Shown: piece by piece, positions 31,081 to 33,614 of the stretch
Layout of the letters: each line of letters starts with the position of its first letter
Position numbering within the stretch: position 1 is the first letter of the stretch
Made by a program: the position numbers and the translations under genes
The notes under the pieces: generated by a model
Databases searched by the model: none
What the model saw: the letters and a program-made list of their open reading frames with translations, nothing else
Told to the model about the DNA's origin: nothing
Source of the DNA: an uncultured beta proteobacterium
GTDB taxonomy: Bacteria > Pseudomonadota > Gammaproteobacteria > Burkholderiales > Burkholderiaceae_C
Direction: 5' to 3'
DNA length: 33,614 nucleotides
NCBI GenBank assembly: GCA_903853895.1
Contig: CAINUX010000150.1
Span: 1-33,614, forward strand

Positions 31081-31581
31081 TCAGAGTACGCTCAGGCGCT
31101 TGCTCATGTCCATCATGCGCGTGGCCAGCAGCGTGCCCAGTGCCATGCTCACGGCCAGCGCCACGCTGGCATTGTTGCGCGACAGGCGTTCAAAGTCTTC
31201 AGGGGTCATGACCCAGATCTTGCAGTCGCTGTAGGCAGAAACGGAGGCAATGCGCGGCAGGTTGGAGAAGAAGCTGCCCTCGCCCACCATGCTGCCCGGC
31301 CCCACGATGGCCAGGTGAACGATCCCTTTGTCGGTGTGCAAATCCACCTTGAGATCCCCCGACTCGACAAAGTACACCTTGCGGTCCAGTTCACCCTGGC
31401 CAATCACCAACTCACCGCGCTTATGTTTGGCGGGACGTACGTAGTCGGCCAGCACCTTCCAGCGGTAGGTCTCCAGATATTTCCGCAGTCCGCCCGCCTC
31501 CGCATTGCGCGCAATGGCAGCGATCAGACCGCTGACATCGGGGGATGATTGGGTAGATAGGACAGGTGCAGGACTGGTCAT
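31081..31581 (-). CDS. Cyclic-nucleotide-binding domain protein without DNA-binding domain
   Basis: A 166-residue protein consisting of a single cNMP-binding (Crp-like) beta-roll at about residues 45-140: HKRGELVIGQGELDRKVYFVESGDLKVDL, then VGPGSMVGEGSFFSNLPRIASVSAYSDCKIWVMT, where GEGSFF and PRIASV match the phosphate-binding cassette. A helical N-terminal extension and C-terminal helix (VALAVSMALGTLLATRMMDMSKRL) flank it. There is no helix-turn-helix and no kinase or channel part, so it is a stand-alone sensor or docking module. It lies 69 bases downstream of the LysR gene on the same strand and converges on the barrel gene, 4 bases away. Ligand and partner unknown. Confidence 0.85.
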   Translation of the reverse strand: MTSPAPVLSTQSSPDVSGLIAAIARNAEAGGLRKYLETYRWKVLADYVRPAKHKRGELVIGQGELDRKVYFVESGDLKVDLHTDKGIVHLAIVGPGSMVGEGSFFSNLPRIASVSAYSDCKIWVMTPEDFERLSRNNASVALAVSMALGTLLATRMMDMSKRLSVL

Positions 31582-31650
31582 GGAGGTCTTTCAATTGCAT
31601 GGACACGCAACCGCCGCCATCTTGCCGCCGATGGGTTGAAATTGCAATAG

Positions 31651-32565
31651 TCAGGATTGAACGGCGGGGCCCACCACAGCCTCCAGCTCGGCGCGCAGCC
31701 AGCGGTGGGCCGGGTCGTGCTGGTGGCGCATGTGCCAGATCATGTACATGGGCATCTTGGGGCAGGCCACCGGCACCCGGGCACTGCCCAGGCCGCGCAG
31801 CAGCTGCGCATGCAGCAGCCCGGGTGCCGTGGCCAGCAATTGGCTGCCCTGAATAAAGGACGGCAGACCGGCAAAGCCCGGCACCATCACCGCAAAGTTG
31901 CGTTGCACACCGCGTGCGGCCAGCCATTGGTCCAGGTCGAGCGCACGTCGGGGTTCGTACACCACGGTGACGTGCTGGGCAGCGAGATACTGCGCCCGGC
32001 TGGTGGGCGCCTTGCGCTGGGCGGGGTCAAAGAACACCCGGTATTCATCTTCGAACAGGCGCTTTTGCAGGATGTCGGCACCATCGGGCGGGCGCGGGCT
32101 GATGACCAACTGGCAGTGCGCGTGGCGCAGCATCTCCAGACTGGGGATGTCCGAGGGGATCACACGCAAGGCCACGCCGGGGGCCTGCACCCGCAGCCGT
32201 GCCATCAGGGGTGGCAACAGCACATCGCGCTGGAAGTCGTTGGCCGCCACGGTGAAGGTGGTCTGCCAGCGCGCCGGGTCGAAAGGGCCCGAGCTGGCAA
32301 ACCGTTGCATCGTGCTCAGCATCTCCCGCGCCTGCACCGCCAGGGCTTCAGCCCGTGCCGTGGCCACGATGCCCCGGCCAGACTTGACGAACAGTGGGTC
32401 ACCGGTGATGGCACGCAGCTTGTCCAGCAGGTGGCTGACGGCCGACTGCGTGACGCCCAGCTGCAGCGCCGCGCCGGTGACAGACCCGGTCTCGACCACG
32501 GCGACCAGCAGCTGCAGCAATCGCCCATCCAGGTTTGAATAATCGAATTTGCTCATGGGTTGCAT
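31651..32565 (-). CDS. LysR-family transcriptional regulator, divergent from ligAB
   Basis: A 304-residue LysR regulator. The helix-turn-helix is at about residues 15-70 (SVTGAALQLGVTQSAVSHLLDKLRAITGDPLF), followed by an effector domain starting FTVAANDFQRDVLLPPLMARL. The N-terminus could begin at ATG 32565 or at 32556 (MSKFDYSNLDGRLLQLL); neither has a strong ribosome site. It diverges from the protocatechuate 4,5-dioxygenase genes across a 77-bp gap, the standard arrangement for a LysR activator of an aromatic catabolic operon responding to an aromatic acid or pathway intermediate. Confidence 0.9.
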   Translation of the reverse strand: MQPMSKFDYSNLDGRLLQLLVAVVETGSVTGAALQLGVTQSAVSHLLDKLRAITGDPLFVKSGRGIVATARAEALAVQAREMLSTMQRFASSGPFDPARWQTTFTVAANDFQRDVLLPPLMARLRVQAPGVALRVIPSDIPSLEMLRHAHCQLVISPRPPDGADILQKRLFEDEYRVFFDPAQRKAPTSRAQYLAAQHVTVVYEPRRALDLDQWLAARGVQRNFAVMVPGFAGLPSFIQGSQLLATAPGLLHAQLLRGLGSARVPVACPKMPMYMIWHMRHQHDPAHRWLRAELEAVVGPAVQS

Positions 32566-32612
32566 CTTGATTCATGTCTTTATCTTTGGCAATGGACGCG
32601 GAATACTCTCGC

Positions 32613-32626
32613 TTGACGATGGTCAA
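32613..32626. promoter_or_regulatory. Small dyad upstream of ligA
   Basis: TTGAC-GATG-GTCAA is a perfect 5-bp inverted repeat just before the AGGAG ribosome site (32631-32635) of ligA, in the LysR-ligA gap. Its position so near the start makes it either an operator or an mRNA hairpin; it is weaker support than the 12245-12264 dyad. Confidence 0.3.
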
Positions 32627-32642
32627 TAACAGGAGATAAACC

Positions 32643-32996
32643 GTGGCTTCCTCCACCCCCTTGCCCCCCATTCCCGGCACCACGCCCTTCGATGGCGAAC
32701 AGGCCAAGAAGGGCTATGCCCTCAACAAGATGTGCTTTTCGTTCAACTCGGCCGACAACCGCGCCGCGTTTCTGAAAGACGAAGAGGCCTATATGCGCCA
32801 ATACGGCCTCACCGAGCCCCAGGCCGCAGCCATCCGGGCCAAGAACGTGCTGCAACTGATTGCGGCCGGTGGCAACGCCTACTACCTGGCCAAGTTCGCC
32901 GGCATCTTCGGGCTGGACATGCAGGACATCGGCGCCCAACAGACCGGCATGACCAAGGAACAGTTCAAGGCAAAACTCGTGGCCGCTGGCCAATAG
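32643..32996 (+). CDS. ligA: Protocatechuate 4,5-dioxygenase alpha subunit
   Basis: A 117-residue small subunit of the type II extradiol dioxygenase that cleaves protocatechuate between carbons 4 and 5 in lignin-derived aromatic breakdown. It starts at GTG 32643 with AGGAG seven bases upstream. LigA-type blocks are IPGTTPFDGEQAKKGYALNKMC near residue 10-31, FLKDEEAYMRQYGLTEPQAAAI and AGGNAYYLAKFAGIFG, ending TGMTKEQFKAKLVAAGQ. The alpha subunit covers the active site of the beta subunit, whose gene starts 8 bases downstream. A gallate or related substrate cannot be excluded. Confidence 0.92.
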   Translation: MASSTPLPPIPGTTPFDGEQAKKGYALNKMCFSFNSADNRAAFLKDEEAYMRQYGLTEPQAAAIRAKNVLQLIAAGGNAYYLAKFAGIFGLDMQDIGAQQTGMTKEQFKAKLVAAGQ

Positions 32997-33004
32997 GACA
33001 AAAC

Positions 33005-33614
33005 ATGGCACACCTCATAGGCTGCATCGGTACCTCCCACATCCCCGCCATTGGCGGAGCCATCCACAAGGGCCTGCAGCAAGACCCGTACTGGAAACCG
33101 TTCTTTGACGGCTTCCCACCCATTCGCCAGTGGCTGGGCGAGAAGAAGCCCGATGTCATGGTCATCTTCTACAACGACCACGGACTGAACTTTTTCCTGG
33201 ACAAGATGCCCACGTTTGCCGTCGGTGCCGCGCCGCAGTATCTGAACTCGGACGAAGGTTGGGGCATTCCGTCGCTGGAGCCGCTCAAAGGCGAGGTGGA
33301 CCTGTCCTGGCACATCATCAACACGCTGATCGACAAGGAGTTCGACATCGTCTCCTGCCAGGAAATGCTGGTGGACCACGCCTGCTCCCTGCCGCTGAAG
33401 CTGCTCTACCCCGAGGGCAACTACCCCGTGACCGTGGTGCCCATCTGCATCAACACCGTGCAGTTCCCCCTGCCCAAGGCCAGCCGCGTCTACGCCATGG
33501 GCAAGGCCGTGGGCGAGGCCATTGCCTCCTGGGACAGCAGCAAGTCCGTGGCGGTGATTGGGTCGGGCGGCTTGAGCCACCAGTTGGATGGTGAGCGCGC
33601 CGGCCACATCAACA
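33005..33614 (+). CDS. ligB: Protocatechuate 4,5-dioxygenase beta subunit, 5' part (runs off the right edge)
   Basis: The first 203 codons of the catalytic subunit are present. The iron ligands His12 (IGTSHIPAIGGAIHKG) and His59 (VIFYNDHGLNFF) are visible, as is the likely catalytic base His192 in GSGGLSHQLDG; the Glu ligand would lie beyond the edge. The sequence MLVDHACSLPLKLLYP and VPICINTVQFPLP are typical of LigB. It is the second gene of the ligAB operon controlled, presumably, by the divergent LysR regulator. The rest of the meta-cleavage pathway would be expected to the right of the window. Confidence 0.93.
   Translation, partial: MAHLIGCIGTSHIPAIGGAIHKGLQQDPYWKPFFDGFPPIRQWLGEKKPDVMVIFYNDHGLNFFLDKMPTFAVGAAPQYLNSDEGWGIPSLEPLKGEVDLSWHIINTLIDKEFDIVSCQEMLVDHACSLPLKLLYPEGNYPVTVVPICINTVQFPLPKASRVYAMGKAVGEAIASWDSSKSVAVIGSGGLSHQLDGERAGHIN

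Noticed and set aside
1-33614. CRISPR arrays, insertion sequences, prophage genes
   Set aside because: No regularly spaced direct repeats, no transposase and no phage structural genes; the only recombinase is intI.

Overview
The window looks like chromosomal DNA of a beta-proteobacterium of the Comamonadaceae (Rhodoferax/Polaromonas/Acidovorax type). This is inferred from the high GC content, the gene families (PuuD-type urate oxidase, BMP-type nucleobase ABC importer, TRAP transporters, protocatechuate 4,5-dioxygenase), ATGA/TAATG-coupled operons, and short palindromic repeats of a style I associate with this family. No rRNA, tRNA or CRISPR array was seen.

Layout. 1-1285: left edge of an integron-like locus, with two small minus-strand ORFs (one running off the edge) and an integron integrase gene (intI) carrying an apparent LexA box and broken by a frameshift near 952. 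1327-6487: adenine/adenosine deaminase, a dienelactone-hydrolase-like secreted esterase, a CDF-like cation transporter, a secreted PepF peptidase and a cupin protein. 6502-12225 (minus): a terminator-ended unit consisting of a LysR regulator, an ABC ATPase, two permeases and a BMP lipoprotein, i.e. a purine/nucleoside importer. Divergent from it, 12310-16106 encodes xanthine dehydrogenase XdhA and XdhB. 16779-19657: TRAP transporter (P, Q, M). 19677-21924: a Crp/Fnr regulator divergent from an 8-oxoguanine deaminase, with an FNR-like box between them. 22106-25358: YebC, a small PDZ protein, PuuD (membrane urate oxidase with a C-terminal cytochrome c) and XdhC. 25434-31076: a lipoprotein, then a five-gene unit (periplasmic helical protein, MacB/LolD-type ATPase, FtsX/MacB-type permease, LolA-like protein, outer-membrane beta-barrel candidate). 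31081-33614: a cyclic-nucleotide-binding-domain protein, a second LysR regulator, and divergent ligA and ligB (partial).

The central 25 kb reads as a purine-use island. The ABC importer would bring in nucleobases or nucleosides. The deaminase would make hypoxanthine. XdhAB, matured by XdhC, would oxidise hypoxanthine and xanthine to urate. 8-Oxoguanine deaminase feeds urate directly from damaged guanine. PuuD would oxidise urate and pass electrons to its own haem c. The steps after 5-hydroxyisourate are not in the window.

The most striking non-gene signal is repeats. A ~55-bp element with fixed architecture (5-bp stem, 7-nt loop, 5-bp stem, 8-nt spacer, 18-bp conserved block ending GAGGGCTA) occurs four times clearly and once tentatively. 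Copies sit at the end of intI, in frame in the XdhA and PuuD inter-domain linkers, possibly in XdhB, and where one supplies the Shine-Dalgarno and start of the LolA-like gene. A second palindromic element forms about 35 residues at the DctQ N-terminus and recurs before yebC. A third, a large inverted repeat, brackets the start of the LolA-like gene, so its N-terminal region is repeat-derived. This resembles the in-gene palindromic elements of Rickettsia, and it is the best candidate for something undescribed here.
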